64,000 nucleotides of DNA from an uncultured Actinomycetes bacterium (lineage in GTDB: Bacteria > Actinomycetota > Acidimicrobiia > Acidimicrobiales > RAAP-2). Position 1 is the first letter of the stretch; every line of letters starts with the position of its first letter. The position numbers and the translations under genes were made by a program. The DNA is taken from the NCBI GenBank assembly GCA_903830655.1, contig CAIKUQ010000005.1:1-64000 (forward strand), in the 5' to 3' direction. The notes under the pieces are model-generated. The model was not told the origin of the DNA and searched no databases. It was given only the letters and a program-made list of their open reading frames with translations. Below are positions 25,591 through 34,435 of the stretch, in pieces.

Positions 25591-27093
25591 ATGTCAAGCA
25601 AAAAAGAGAACAATGTCGTCCACGCCGATGTGGCGGACCCCCGTCGCTGGTTTGCGCTGGTGGTAATTGCCATCGCTCAGTTGATGGTGGTGCTCGACTC
25701 TTCGATCGTGAACATCGCGTTGCCTCACGCCGCGTTGCCTCACGCCCTGGGTGGACTGAACATCGCCGCCAAGGATTACCAGTGGGCCGTTACTGCGTAC
25801 ACCTTGACCTTCGGCGGTTTCTTGTTGCTCGGTGGCCGCATCGGTGACTACATGGGTCGAAAGAAGGCCTTCCTCATTGGGCTCGTCGGATTTGCGACCG
25901 CCTCTTTGCTAGGTGGATTTGCCCAAAATATGCAGATGCTCTTTGGCGCTCGCGCGCTGCAAGGTTTGTTTGGTGCCCTGCTCGCTCCCGCCGCTCTGTC
26001 ACTGATCTCGGTTACCTTCACTGACTCCAAGGAGCGCGCGAAGGCTTTTGGTGTCTACGGTGCGCTTTCCGGTGTCGGTGCTGCAGTTGGCCTGATCTCC
26101 GGTGGACTACTCACCCAGTATTTCTCATGGCGGTGGTGCATGTTTGTTAACACTCCCATGGCGATGATCGCATTCTTCCTCGCGATTCGTAATGTGAAAG
26201 AGTCCAAGGTTGAAGGACACCCCCATTACGACGTTCCCGGCGCATTGACCGCCACTGCGGGAATGATTTCCATTGTTTATGGTGTCTCCCAAGCCTCCAC
26301 CAACTCGTGGGGTTCAACCACCGCATGGCCCTTCATTGCCCTCGGTGCGGCCTTGCTCGCTGTCTTTTTGACCATCGAGTCGCGCGTCGACCAGCCGCTC
26401 ATGCCTATTCGCTTGCTCAAGGATCGTGTTCGTGGGGGAGCGTACTTGGGTCAGATCTTGGTGTCGTTGGCACTTTATGGCATGTTCCTCTTCATGACCT
26501 TCTACTTCCAGCAGATCCACGGATACTCCGCCGTTTGTTCGGGCTTGTTGTTCTTGCCATTCTCAATGGGGGTTATCTTCTCGGCCATTTTGGCGAGCAA
26601 GCTGTTGCCTAAGTTTGGGCCACGCCCACTCGCAACTATTGGAACGCTGATGGGTGCCGCGGGATTGTTGTTCCTCTCGCAGGTGACTTCAACTTCGAGC
26701 TACGCGTTGCACATCTTGCCGGGCATGTTGATTATTTCATTGGGCATGGGTCTCGTATTTGTTCCCACCTCATCAACCGCTTTGTTTAATGTGCGCCCCC
26801 AAGACACTGGCTCGGCGTCGGCAATTTTGAACACCTCCCAGCAGATTGGTGGTTCATTCGGAACGGCGATTCAAAACACCATTGCAGTTTCCAGTGCCGC
26901 CGCTTTCTTGAAGGTCCCCCACATGGGCTCCAAGCTGCTCGTTATGGCTGAAGCTCGTGTACACGGCTACGACATGGCCTTTCGCTTCGGCGCGTTGATG
27001 TTTCTCGTTGCCTCGGCGGTGTTCTTCTTCATGGTCAACATTGACCGTCACCACCTCGGCCAGCACGACGCTCCGGCCGCGGCCGCGCACTAG
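25591..27093 (+). CDS. DHA2-type (14-helix) MFS drug transporter
   Basis: 500-residue efflux carrier of the EmrB/QacA group with about 14 helices. The first helix has the family signature LDSSIVNIALP, loop 2-3 has GGRIGDYMGRKKAF, and helix 5 region reads YGALSGVGAAVGLISGG. AAGGA precedes the ATG. Directly after the first signature the sequence shows an in-frame 15-bp tandem duplication giving ALPHAALPHAL. Substrate unknown; multidrug export is typical of the family. Confidence 0.88.
   Translation: MSSKKENNVVHADVADPRRWFALVVIAIAQLMVVLDSSIVNIALPHAALPHALGGLNIAAKDYQWAVTAYTLTFGGFLLLGGRIGDYMGRKKAFLIGLVGFATASLLGGFAQNMQMLFGARALQGLFGALLAPAALSLISVTFTDSKERAKAFGVYGALSGVGAAVGLISGGLLTQYFSWRWCMFVNTPMAMIAFFLAIRNVKESKVEGHPHYDVPGALTATAGMISIVYGVSQASTNSWGSTTAWPFIALGAALLAVFLTIESRVDQPLMPIRLLKDRVRGGAYLGQILVSLALYGMFLFMTFYFQQIHGYSAVCSGLLFLPFSMGVIFSAILASKLLPKFGPRPLATIGTLMGAAGLLFLSQVTSTSSYALHILPGMLIISLGMGLVFVPTSSTALFNVRPQDTGSASAILNTSQQIGGSFGTAIQNTIAVSSAAAFLKVPHMGSKLLVMAEARVHGYDMAFRFGALMFLVASAVFFFMVNIDRHHLGQHDAPAAAAH
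25717..25746 (+). repeat. perfect 15-bp tandem duplication inside the DHA2 gene
   Basis: GCGTTGCCTCACGCC occurs twice back to back (25717-25731, 25732-25746), adding five residues after the first transmembrane signature without breaking the frame. Confidence 0.95.
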
Positions 27094-27101
27094 TTCTCGT
27101 A

Positions 27102-27136
27102 TTCCTATCCGTCGCCCTGAGGGCGGCGGATAGGAA
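27102..27136 (+). terminator. long hairpin after the DHA2 gene
   Basis: A stem of about 16 bp (with a G-T pair) and loop TGA, followed by a second small hairpin (AGAGGA/TCCTCT). There is no T-run, so it may be a weak terminator or an mRNA-stabilising structure. Confidence 0.5.
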
Positions 27137-27150
27137 GAGGAATCTTCCTC

Positions 27151-27156
27151 TAAAGT
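27151..27156 (+). promoter_or_regulatory. -10 box TAAAGT of the peroxidase gene
   Basis: TAAAGT ends 6 nt before the ATG at 27163, with no ribosome binding site. Confidence 0.4.
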
Positions 27157-27162
27157 GCTGGC

Positions 27163-27645
27163 ATGAGTATTTTCAACCAGCCCATTGCCACCCGGGCCGG
27201 CGAGGTCACCTCGCTTGAGCCGCTTCGCCCCAAGACCCTTCTCCTGGTGAACGTCGCTTCAGCTTGTGGTCTCACGCCCCAGTACAAGGGACTCGAAGCT
27301 CTGCAACTGAAGTACGAAGGGCGAGGATTCTCGGTCGTGGGGTTTCCCTGTAACCAATTCATGGGTCAAGAGCCCGGTACTGCTGAAGAGATCCAAGAAT
27401 TCTGCTCAACCACCTACGGTGTGACCTTCCCCCTCATGGAAAAGATTGATGTAAATGGCGAGGGCCAGCACCCGATTTACGCGGAACTCAACAAGGTGAC
27501 CGACGCGCAAGGGTACAGCGGAGAGATTCGTTGGAACTTTGAAAAATTCCTAGTGGCCAGTGACGGCACGGTTACGCGTTTCAATCCAGAGATTGAGCCG
27601 GAAGACCCCGTCATCGTCGGCGCCATCGAAGCCGCCCTTCAGTAG
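27163..27645 (+). CDS. glutathione peroxidase family thiol peroxidase
   Basis: 160-residue thioredoxin-fold peroxidase. The peroxidatic Cys is in NVASACGLTPQY (Cys where animals have selenocysteine); Gln is in FPCNQFMGQEPG and Trp in IRWNFEKFLV, completing the usual active site. The second Cys in FPCNQ matches the family. Actinobacterial members mostly use thioredoxin rather than glutathione. Likely removes lipid or hydrogen peroxides in the cytosol. It appears to be a single-gene leaderless transcript. Confidence 0.92.
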   Translation: MSIFNQPIATRAGEVTSLEPLRPKTLLLVNVASACGLTPQYKGLEALQLKYEGRGFSVVGFPCNQFMGQEPGTAEEIQEFCSTTYGVTFPLMEKIDVNGEGQHPIYAELNKVTDAQGYSGEIRWNFEKFLVASDGTVTRFNPEIEPEDPVIVGAIEAALQ

Positions 27646-27688
27646 AGATTCGTCGCTGCGCTAGTCGCGGCGAGTGAGAAAATAGGAC

Positions 27689-28360
27689 ATGCCCCTTTCT
27701 GCCACTCTCTTTGACATGGATGGACTCTTAATTGACTCCGAAATACTTTGGCATAAGGCCGAGGTTGAAATATTTGGCGCCCTCGGAGTTCCCTTCGACA
27801 CTATTGATGGTCGCAAGACCAAGGGCGTCTACGTAGATGAAGTTGTGAGTTACTGGCGATCACTTTTTCCATGGAGCGGTCCGAGCAACGAAGAGGTAGT
27901 TGACACTCTCATGGTCCGCGTCGGTGAACTTGTACGAACCGAGGGGCGACTCTTGCCTGGCGCGGAACGTGCGCTTTCGCTCTGCGCCGAACGTGGCCCC
28001 ATCGCCCTAGCCTCGTCGACCCCTAAACCTCTGATTGTGAGCTGCCTTGATCACTTCGGTTTGCGAGATCGGTTCGTGTCAATTCATTCCGCCGACGTCG
28101 AACCATTCGGCAAGCCTCATCCTGGAGTGTTTCTCTCGGCCGCCGCTTCGCTCGGGGTTGACCCTACTGAGTGCTTGGTTTTTGAGGATTCGCCCGCGGG
28201 AACGCTCGCGGGTAAAGCTGGCCGCATGACAGTGGTGGCGGTACCCGTTGCCGAAGATCGGGACAACCCGGCCATTGCCCTAGCGGACTTAATTCTCACT
28301 TCGCTCGAGGAACTTGATCCAGCCTGGCTGGATGAGCGTTTTACTGTAAAAATTTCTTGA
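27689..28360 (+). CDS. HAD family sugar-phosphate phosphatase (HxpB/YniC-like)
   Basis: 223-residue haloacid dehalogenase-type hydrolase. Motif I is FDMDGLLIDSE (nucleophile and acid Asp), motif II Ser/Thr is in ALASSTPK, motif III Lys in PFGKPHP and motif IV in VFEDSPAG. The cap domain sits between motifs I and II. The profile matches hexitol/2-deoxyglucose-6-phosphate phosphatases. Its last 20 bp overlap the end of the convergent GNAT gene. Confidence 0.87.
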   Translation: MPLSATLFDMDGLLIDSEILWHKAEVEIFGALGVPFDTIDGRKTKGVYVDEVVSYWRSLFPWSGPSNEEVVDTLMVRVGELVRTEGRLLPGAERALSLCAERGPIALASSTPKPLIVSCLDHFGLRDRFVSIHSADVEPFGKPHPGVFLSAAASLGVDPTECLVFEDSPAGTLAGKAGRMTVVAVPVAEDRDNPAIALADLILTSLEELDPAWLDERFTVKIS

Positions 28361-28817
28361 ACTTAATTCCCGTGGGGTAGCTATAGGCACCCTCGGGAAA
28401 GTCTTCGACCGGTTCCCAGTCGATCGTTTCGTAGAGGGCCACCGCTTCGGGCTGCTTAATGCCCGTTTCAAGGTAGAGTTCGCGATAGCCACGCTCGCGT
28501 GCGGAGTCTTCAATCTCGAGCATCAAACGCTTGGCGATGCCGTACCGGCGTAAATCGGGTCGCACCCAGAGCCGCTTGAGTTCGCCCGTCTTGAGTGCGG
28601 GATCGAGGATGGGACGCAGACCAATGCCCCCAACGGGGTGCCCTTCGTGACGCACCACAACAAAGGCCCCGAGCGGGCCACCCATTTCCTCCGGAGAGAG
28701 CTTTAAGCGCTCTTCGCTACTGCCGTACCGTCGCTCGAGTTCATCGATGGCGTTCCAAATCATGGCGAGGGCCCCCGCACCAGTACTGGGCTCTTCTTGG
28801 TAGGTGAATTCAAGCAT
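28341..28817 (-). CDS. GNAT family N-acetyltransferase
   Basis: 158 residues with a GNAT fold: VVVRHEGHPVGGIGLRPI (strand 4 region), LWVRPDLRRYGIAKRLM (acetyl-CoA loop, R-x2-x-G-x-A) and YLETGIKQPEAVALYETIDWEPV. I start it at ATG 28817 because TACGAT lies exactly 6 nt upstream on the minus strand and the longer frame has no start signal. Substrate unknown. Confidence 0.85.
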   Translation of the reverse strand: MLEFTYQEEPSTGAGALAMIWNAIDELERRYGSSEERLKLSPEEMGGPLGAFVVVRHEGHPVGGIGLRPILDPALKTGELKRLWVRPDLRRYGIAKRLMLEIEDSARERGYRELYLETGIKQPEAVALYETIDWEPVEDFPEGAYSYPTGIKFKKFLQ

Positions 28818-28823
28818 TAGTAA

Positions 28824-28829
28824 ATCGTA
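28824..28829 (-). promoter_or_regulatory. -10 box TACGAT of the GNAT gene
   Basis: Read on the minus strand, TACGAT ends 6 nt before the ATG at 28817. A separate TACGAT on the plus strand near 28853 could serve ileS. Confidence 0.4.
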
Positions 28830-28881
28830 GGGGGAGTGAGCATTCCTTCGGTACGATAGACAAATCATTTAAGGAGATTTC

Positions 28882-31800
28882 GTGTTTCGCCCTATCAGCG
28901 CAGAGTTTGATTTTGTGGCCCTCGAAGAGGCCGAATTAGAGCGGTGGAGCCAACACGACATTTTTGCGCGCTCGATGCAACAGCGTGAGGGGGCCCCCGC
29001 TTGGGTCTTCTACGAAGGACCGCCCACTGCGAACGGTAAACCCGGCTTGCACCACGTATGGGCGCGAATCTATAAGGACTTATTCTGTCGGTACCAAACA
29101 ATGCAGGGGCACTACGTTGCTCGTCGCGCTGGCTGGGACACCCACGGACTTCCCGTGGAGGTCCAAGTCGAAAAGCAACTGGGAATTTCTGGCAAGAAGG
29201 CCATCGAAGAGCAGGTCGGAATTGCCGAGTTCACGAGACTGTGCAAAGAGTCGGTGCTCACCTACATTGGCGATTTTGAAAAGCTCACCAGCCGCATTGG
29301 CTACTGGACTGATATGGCTAACGCCTATTACACCTTTAACCCCAGTTACGTGGAGTCGGTTTGGTGGCAGCTGCAACAGCTCTTTGATCGCGGACTGCTC
29401 TACGAAGATCTCAAGGTCATCCCGTACTGCCCGCGTTGTGGCACCTCGCTCTCTTCGCACGAACTTGGACAACCCGGCGTCTACACCGACGAGGTGGATG
29501 AATCTTGTTACGTGCTGTTTCCCATCACCGATGCCGATCAGCACAACGCGCTCCAAGGCGCAACGCACCTAGCGGTGTGGACAACAACACCGTGGACGCT
29601 GCTCTCGAACGTGGCGGTCGCGGTAAACCCAGCGGTGACCTACGCGGTCGTCGACGGCTCGGTTGTCGCGCAAGAACTTGTCGAAGAGGTCTTTGGCGAA
29701 GGCGCACAGGTTTCGGCAACCATCAAGGGTGCCGATCTCGCCGGCGTTCACTACCAGCGCCCCTTTACGGACGTTCCGTACGACGATGGTATTGACGTCA
29801 ACTACGTCGTCCTAGCGGACTACGTAACGACCGAAGACGGAACGGGGCTCGTTCACCAGTCACCGGCCTTTGGTGAGATCGACCGCCAAGTGGCCCGAGC
29901 GAATGGCCTGCCCACGGTTAATCCCGTTGGTCCCGATGGTGCGTTTACTAGTGAAGTCCCGTGGCTCGAGGGCATTCAAGTTCGAGAGGCGAACCACCAA
30001 ATCAATGATGAATTAGAGAAGCGTGGTTTCTTGCTTCGCCGCTTTAACTACAGCCACTCCCTCCCACACTGCTGGCGTTGTGGCACCGTCTTGATCTATT
30101 GGGGCAAGCCCTCTTGGTACATCGCGACGAGTCAATTCAAAGATCAATTGATTGGCGAAAACGCAGGTATTGATTGGCACCCCGCGCATATTCGCGAAGG
30201 GCGAATGGGTGAGTGGCTTCAAAACAATGTGGACTGGGCCCTGTCGCGCGACCGATTCTGGGGAACGCCACTGCCCATATGGCGCTGCGAAGACAAGCAC
30301 TACACCTGTGTGGGATCACGAGCCGAACTTTCTGAGTTAGCTGGTCGTGATGTCAACGACATCGATCCACACCGTCCCGCAATTGACGAAGTCACCATTA
30401 ACTGTCGCACCTGCCAGAAGCCCGCTCAACGTATCGCCCCGGTGATTGACGCCTGGTTTGACTCAGGCTCAATGCCCGCCGCCCAAGTCGGCTACCCCCA
30501 CGTCGAGGGCAGTGAAGCGGCCATGCAATTCCCCGCGCAGCTCATCGTCGAGGCGATTGACCAGACTCGCGGATGGTTCTACTCACTACTGGCGGTAAAT
30601 ACCTTGGTCTTTGGCGCGACCCCCTACGAACACGTCCTGTGCCTGGGTCACATCGTTGACGAAAATGGCAAGAAGATGAGCAAGTCCCAAGGCAACGTGA
30701 TTGACCCGTGGGATGTGCTCTCTACTCGCGGTGCTGATCCACTTCGCTGGTGGATGTTCTCGCAAGGTTCCCCGTGGACCTCGACTCGCGCGGGACTCGG
30801 AGCAATTGACCATTCTTTGCGCGAGACCATCGCGACCTGGTGGAATACCTACAGCTTCTTCACGACCTACGCATCCCTGAACGGCTTCGACCCTGCTGAT
30901 GGGGAGATTCCCACGTGGGCGGATCGACCGGAGATTGACCGCTGGATTTTGTCGCGCCTGGAATCGGTCACCGTCGAGGTCACCGAATCACTCGAAGGGT
31001 ACGAACCCCTCTCGGCCACCTTGCCCTTAGCCGCATTTATTGATGAACTCTCAAACTGGTACGTTCGACGTTCTCGCCGCCGCTTCTGGCGCACCGATCC
31101 CACGGCCCCGCGTTCAGACTCACTGGCGGCCCAAGCGACCTTGCTCGAAGTACTACAACGGCTCACACTTTTGATGGCCCCCTTCTGCCCCTTCATTACC
31201 GACTCAATGTATCGAGAGCTCTTTGCGGCGGCCGAATCGGACTCTGTTCACCTGGCTGATTGGCCTTCGAGTGAACCAGCCAAGCGCAACGTCGAACTCG
31301 AGCGCGCCATGGAGGTTGCTCGACGCTTGACCTCACTCGGTCGCGCCGCTCGAGCCGAAGCTCACGTCAAGGTTCGTCAACCATTGGCTCGAGCACTGGT
31401 CTTTATCCCCAGTGGGGAAGTACACCCACCGGCGGGCATTGTGGAAGATGAGTTGAACGTGGACCTTTTGGAATACGGACAAGAGCTAGCCGAAGTACTC
31501 AGTTTTGAACTAGTACCGAATTTCCGAACGGTGGGGCCACGCCTCGGCGAAGCGGTCAAGGAATTGAAGCCCGCCCTAGCAGCGCTTGACTCGGTGGTCG
31601 CCGCCGAAGCGCTCGAAGCCGGTCAGGCCATCTCGGTGACGCTTTCGACGGGGGTATTTGAACTCAGTGGAGAGGATGTTGAATTACGCGTCAAGAGCCA
31701 GGGTGGATTTGCCGTGTCGCGCGAAGGCGGCGAAGTCATCGCCCTCGACCTGACGCTCAACGATGAACTTTTGCGTCGCGGATACTTGCGTGATGTCGTG

Positions 31801-32016
31801 CGTCAAGTCCAAGACCTTCGAAAGACCACCGGACTAGAGGTGTCTGACCGCATTGTCCTTCACGTAACGGGTATTGATGACCTATCGGATGGATTCGCCA
31901 CATTGGCGAGCGAAGTGTTGGCCATCGACGTCATCACGGGTGAAGGAGTCGGTGAAGGTGCGAAGCTGGAGTTGGACGATGAGCGCGAGGCTTTCGCCTG
32001 GCTCGTCAAGGCCTAG
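28882..32016 (+). CDS. ileS: isoleucyl-tRNA synthetase, type 2 with GXHH signature
   Basis: Charges tRNA-Ile with isoleucine; 1044 residues. GTG start with AAGGAG 7 nt upstream. The N-terminal catalytic core has FYEGPPTANGKPGLHHVWAR: the class I HIGH motif reads G55-L56-H57-H58 instead of HxGH. KKMSKSQGN is the second signature. The editing domain includes WTTTPWTLLSNVA and GTGLVHQSPAFG; zinc-type Cys pairs occur in CPRCGTSLSSHE and CWRCGT. The long C-terminal domain resembles Thermus and eukaryotic-type IleRS2. From the literature, type 2 enzymes resist mupirocin, and those with the swapped GXHH signature are reported as hyper-resistant. Confidence 0.97.
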   Translation: MFRPISAEFDFVALEEAELERWSQHDIFARSMQQREGAPAWVFYEGPPTANGKPGLHHVWARIYKDLFCRYQTMQGHYVARRAGWDTHGLPVEVQVEKQLGISGKKAIEEQVGIAEFTRLCKESVLTYIGDFEKLTSRIGYWTDMANAYYTFNPSYVESVWWQLQQLFDRGLLYEDLKVIPYCPRCGTSLSSHELGQPGVYTDEVDESCYVLFPITDADQHNALQGATHLAVWTTTPWTLLSNVAVAVNPAVTYAVVDGSVVAQELVEEVFGEGAQVSATIKGADLAGVHYQRPFTDVPYDDGIDVNYVVLADYVTTEDGTGLVHQSPAFGEIDRQVARANGLPTVNPVGPDGAFTSEVPWLEGIQVREANHQINDELEKRGFLLRRFNYSHSLPHCWRCGTVLIYWGKPSWYIATSQFKDQLIGENAGIDWHPAHIREGRMGEWLQNNVDWALSRDRFWGTPLPIWRCEDKHYTCVGSRAELSELAGRDVNDIDPHRPAIDEVTINCRTCQKPAQRIAPVIDAWFDSGSMPAAQVGYPHVEGSEAAMQFPAQLIVEAIDQTRGWFYSLLAVNTLVFGATPYEHVLCLGHIVDENGKKMSKSQGNVIDPWDVLSTRGADPLRWWMFSQGSPWTSTRAGLGAIDHSLRETIATWWNTYSFFTTYASLNGFDPADGEIPTWADRPEIDRWILSRLESVTVEVTESLEGYEPLSATLPLAAFIDELSNWYVRRSRRRFWRTDPTAPRSDSLAAQATLLEVLQRLTLLMAPFCPFITDSMYRELFAAAESDSVHLADWPSSEPAKRNVELERAMEVARRLTSLGRAARAEAHVKVRQPLARALVFIPSGEVHPPAGIVEDELNVDLLEYGQELAEVLSFELVPNFRTVGPRLGEAVKELKPALAALDSVVAAEALEAGQAISVTLSTGVFELSGEDVELRVKSQGGFAVSREGGEVIALDLTLNDELLRRGYLRDVVRQVQDLRKTTGLEVSDRIVLHVTGIDDLSDGFATLASEVLAIDVITGEGVGEGAKLELDDEREAFAWLVKA

Positions 32017-32468
32017 TGCGCGTTCAGTTTTTCGAGCAGTTCCGCTAGTGATGTACGCTCACGGTCATTCAAACGTTCTGCGAGTTTTGCTTCTAAGAAG
32101 CCCAAGTGCATCTCGAGGGCTTCATCCAACTTTTCGTTGCCCTTAGGGGTAATGGACACATAAATTGCCCGACGGTCAGAAGGGCAGTGTTCGCGGACAA
32201 CAAAACTGGCCGCTTCGAGGCCGTCAACGAGACGAGTGGTGCCGCCGGTGGAGTGAACGATCGCGTCGGCTATTTCATTCATTTTGAGCCGACCAGATTC
32301 CGCCTTTCGCAAGTGCAAGAGGGCATCAAACCAGGCGAGTGGTAATTGACAGTCTCTCTCGAGCTCATCATTAAGGTCGCGAGTAAGCCTGGCGTTGGTA
32401 TCCATCAAGAGGCCAAAGAGGAGGACCTTTTCATCCCCCGAGGGGCAAATCGTCGGCTTGCGGCTCAT
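32013..32468 (-). CDS. MarR family transcriptional regulator
   Basis: 151-residue winged-helix regulator. The DNA-binding part includes LRKAESGRLKMNEIADAIVHSTGGTTRLVDGLEA, followed by the wing HCPSDRRAIYVSITPKG; helices at both ends form the dimer. The ATG at 32468 lies 6 nt after TAGGAT with no ribosome binding site. Its stop overlaps that of ileS by 3-4 bp. It is divergent from the YceI gene across palindromic sites, so control of YceI and of itself is likely. Confidence 0.9.
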   Translation of the reverse strand: MSRKPTICPSGDEKVLLFGLLMDTNARLTRDLNDELERDCQLPLAWFDALLHLRKAESGRLKMNEIADAIVHSTGGTTRLVDGLEAASFVVREHCPSDRRAIYVSITPKGNEKLDEALEMHLGFLEAKLAERLNDRERTSLAELLEKLNAH

Positions 32469-32474
32469 GAGGAA

Positions 32475-32480
32475 ATCCTA
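32475..32480 (-). promoter_or_regulatory. -10 box TAGGAT of the marR gene
   Basis: TAGGAT on the minus strand ends 6 nt before the ATG at 32468 and directly abuts the palindromic operator region. Confidence 0.4.
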
Positions 32481-32485
32481 GCGAA

Positions 32486-32522
32486 TAGTTGCGTAGCAAA
32501 TAGTTGTATAAGCAACTATACT
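32486..32522 (+). promoter_or_regulatory. MarR operator region and YceI promoter
   Basis: An 18-bp inverted repeat TAGTTGTATAAGCAACTA spans 32501-32518, and a second smaller palindrome TTGCGTAGCAA spans 32489-32499. TATACT at 32517-32522 overlaps the first repeat and could be the -10 box of the YceI gene, so repressor binding would block it. Confidence 0.6.
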
Positions 32523-32565
32523 GTGCAGGTGCACAAAAGTGTCCATAGTTCATAAGGAGAAATTA

Positions 32566-33108
32566 ATGAGCAACCTTCCCGCTCCCGGTGTTTACGCCAT
32601 CGACTCAGTCCACTCACACGTTGGTTTCAACGTTCGTCACTTGGTGGCCGCCAAGGTACGCGGTGAGTTCACCGAATACAGCGGCACCGTAACCATTGGC
32701 GAAAGCGCCGAGAGCTCATCAGTCGAGGCCACCGTGAACGCAGCGTCGATCACCACGAACAACGACATGCGCGACGGCCACTTGAAGTCACCAGATTTTC
32801 TTGACCTCGAGAATCACCCCAAGATGACCTTCAAGTCAACCGCCATCAAGGCCAAGGGTGATAACTACGTAATGACCGGCGACCTCACCCTTCGCGGCGT
32901 TACCAAGTCTGTTGACTTTGACCTCGAGTTTCTCGGCACCGGACCATCGGCTCAGCCCGGTGTAACCATGGCCGGTTTCGAAGCCAAGACCGAAATTGAC
33001 CGTCGCGACTTCAACGTTAATTTTGAAGCCACCCTCGAAAATGGTGGACTTGTTGTTGGCAACAAGGTCACCCTCGAGCTAAACATCGAAATCAACAAGG
33101 CTGACTAA
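32566..33108 (+). CDS. YceI family protein
   Basis: 180-residue lipocalin-like beta-barrel protein that in the family binds isoprenoid chains. The start is YAIDSVHSHVGFNVRHL; conserved parts include SITTNNDMRDGHLKSPDFLD, MTFKST, GDLTLRGVTKSVDFDLEF and EIDRRDFNVNF. ATG at 32566 follows AAGGAGAAATTA. There is no signal peptide, so this copy is cytosolic. MarR-YceI pairs are common and often respond to stress. A terminator follows. Confidence 0.93.
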   Translation: MSNLPAPGVYAIDSVHSHVGFNVRHLVAAKVRGEFTEYSGTVTIGESAESSSVEATVNAASITTNNDMRDGHLKSPDFLDLENHPKMTFKSTAIKAKGDNYVMTGDLTLRGVTKSVDFDLEFLGTGPSAQPGVTMAGFEAKTEIDRRDFNVNFEATLENGGLVVGNKVTLELNIEINKAD

Positions 33109-33127
33109 GTACCGCCTGTTCGCAATT

Positions 33128-33154
33128 GACCGGGGGCCATGCCCCCGGTCTTTT
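33128..33154 (+). terminator. intrinsic terminator after YceI
   Basis: GACCGGGGGC / GCCCCCGGTC, loop CAT, then TTTT. Confidence 0.92.
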
Positions 33155-33180
33155 GCTTTTACTGGGTATCGTTAGTACCC

Positions 33181-34431
33181 ATGGCCTTTGCTTCTTTTGC
33201 TCCCCTCCGTCATCGAAGCTTCGCTCTCGCCTTATCTTCATCATTCATCTCTTCGACCGGAACCTGGATGCAATCGGTGGCACTGGGCGTGTACTTAACC
33301 CAAACCACGCACAATCCCGAGTGGCTCGGCCTCATTACGTTGGCGGCGTGGTTGCCGGCGTTGATCGGATCGCCTCTGGGTGGGGTGATGGCCGACCGCA
33401 AGCATCGACAGCGGTGGATTCAGATGATGAATGGCGCAATGGCGCTGAGCGCCACCGCTTTAGCCGCGACGCAATTAACGGGGCACTTAACGCCAACGCT
33501 CGCGTGTTATCTCGCCCTCGTGGAGGGATTTTGTGGGGCGGCTTCGTGGGCGGCCTGGCAGTCTCTCATGCCCGACCTCGTAGATGCCGATGAGGTACTC
33601 GCAGCAGTTTCGATGGCCTCAGCACAGTTCAACTTGGGCCGAATCATTGGGCCACTCCTCGCGGGAGTTGCGTTGGCTCTGGGTTCACCCGGATGGTGCT
33701 TTGCGATTAATGCGGCCTCGTTCTTAGTGGTGGTCGTGATGTTCTCCTACGTGCGTAGCCCGCCGCGCGCGACCGTCACCACGAAACTCGCCTTCTTCTC
33801 TGAGATGCGGGCCGGAGCGAAAGAGGCCTGGCGAGTGAAGGGCTGTCGGTACCCCATTGTGGCGGTGGGCACCCTGGCTTTTGTCATTAGCCCCTTTATT
33901 GCGCTGGTTCCCGCGATGGCGATTGATGTTCTTAAGGCCGGCAAGATTGGAACCTCCTGGTTGGTCACCGCCCAAGGGGTCGGTGCCGTGGTGGGCGCGA
34001 TATTTCTTCCGCACTTCGCCAAGCGCACCTCACGGGTGGCGGTACTGCGTATCGCGATGGTGGGTTTAGTGCTCGGTATTGCCGGATACGCCCTGGCGCA
34101 AACATTGCTCGTCAGTGTCTTGTGCCTAACGGTCGTGGGCCTTTGCTACGTCGGAACATTGAATGGGTTAAACGCATCAGTGCAGATTCACGCTCCCGTT
34201 AAGGTCCGGTCTCGAGTCCTCTCGCTCTACACCTTGTCCTTATCGGTCTGGTATCCCTTCGGGGCGGTTTTGCAGTCTTTCATCGCGAAACACTGGGGCG
34301 TGCGCCACATCACTATGGTGAGCGCCGGAGTCATGGGCCTTTTGCTGGTGGGAACCTTGGCACTTAAGCCAGAGTTCTTTAGGGCCATGGGACCAGCACC
34401 CGCTGACGTAGAGGAATTACTGGCAGAATAG
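33181..34431 (+). CDS. MFS transporter (MFS_3/transmembrane secretion effector type)
   Basis: About 416 residues with 12 helices. The first part FASFAPLRHRSFALALSSSFISSTGTWMQSVALG and GSPLGGVMADRKHRQRW is typical of the MFS_3 group, which includes the siderophore exporter EntS. I start at ATG 33181 because the frame further upstream lies inside the YceI terminator. TATCGT sits 8 nt before this ATG. Substrate unknown. Confidence 0.85.
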   Translation: MAFASFAPLRHRSFALALSSSFISSTGTWMQSVALGVYLTQTTHNPEWLGLITLAAWLPALIGSPLGGVMADRKHRQRWIQMMNGAMALSATALAATQLTGHLTPTLACYLALVEGFCGAASWAAWQSLMPDLVDADEVLAAVSMASAQFNLGRIIGPLLAGVALALGSPGWCFAINAASFLVVVVMFSYVRSPPRATVTTKLAFFSEMRAGAKEAWRVKGCRYPIVAVGTLAFVISPFIALVPAMAIDVLKAGKIGTSWLVTAQGVGAVVGAIFLPHFAKRTSRVAVLRIAMVGLVLGIAGYALAQTLLVSVLCLTVVGLCYVGTLNGLNASVQIHAPVKVRSRVLSLYTLSLSVWYPFGAVLQSFIAKHWGVRHITMVSAGVMGLLLVGTLALKPEFFRAMGPAPADVEELLAE

Positions 34432-34435
34432 GGGT

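Noticed and set aside
33139-33180. ATG at 33139 as the start of the MFS gene
   Set aside because: It falls within the loop and stem of the YceI terminator; ATG 33181 starts at the normal cytosolic N-terminus of the family.
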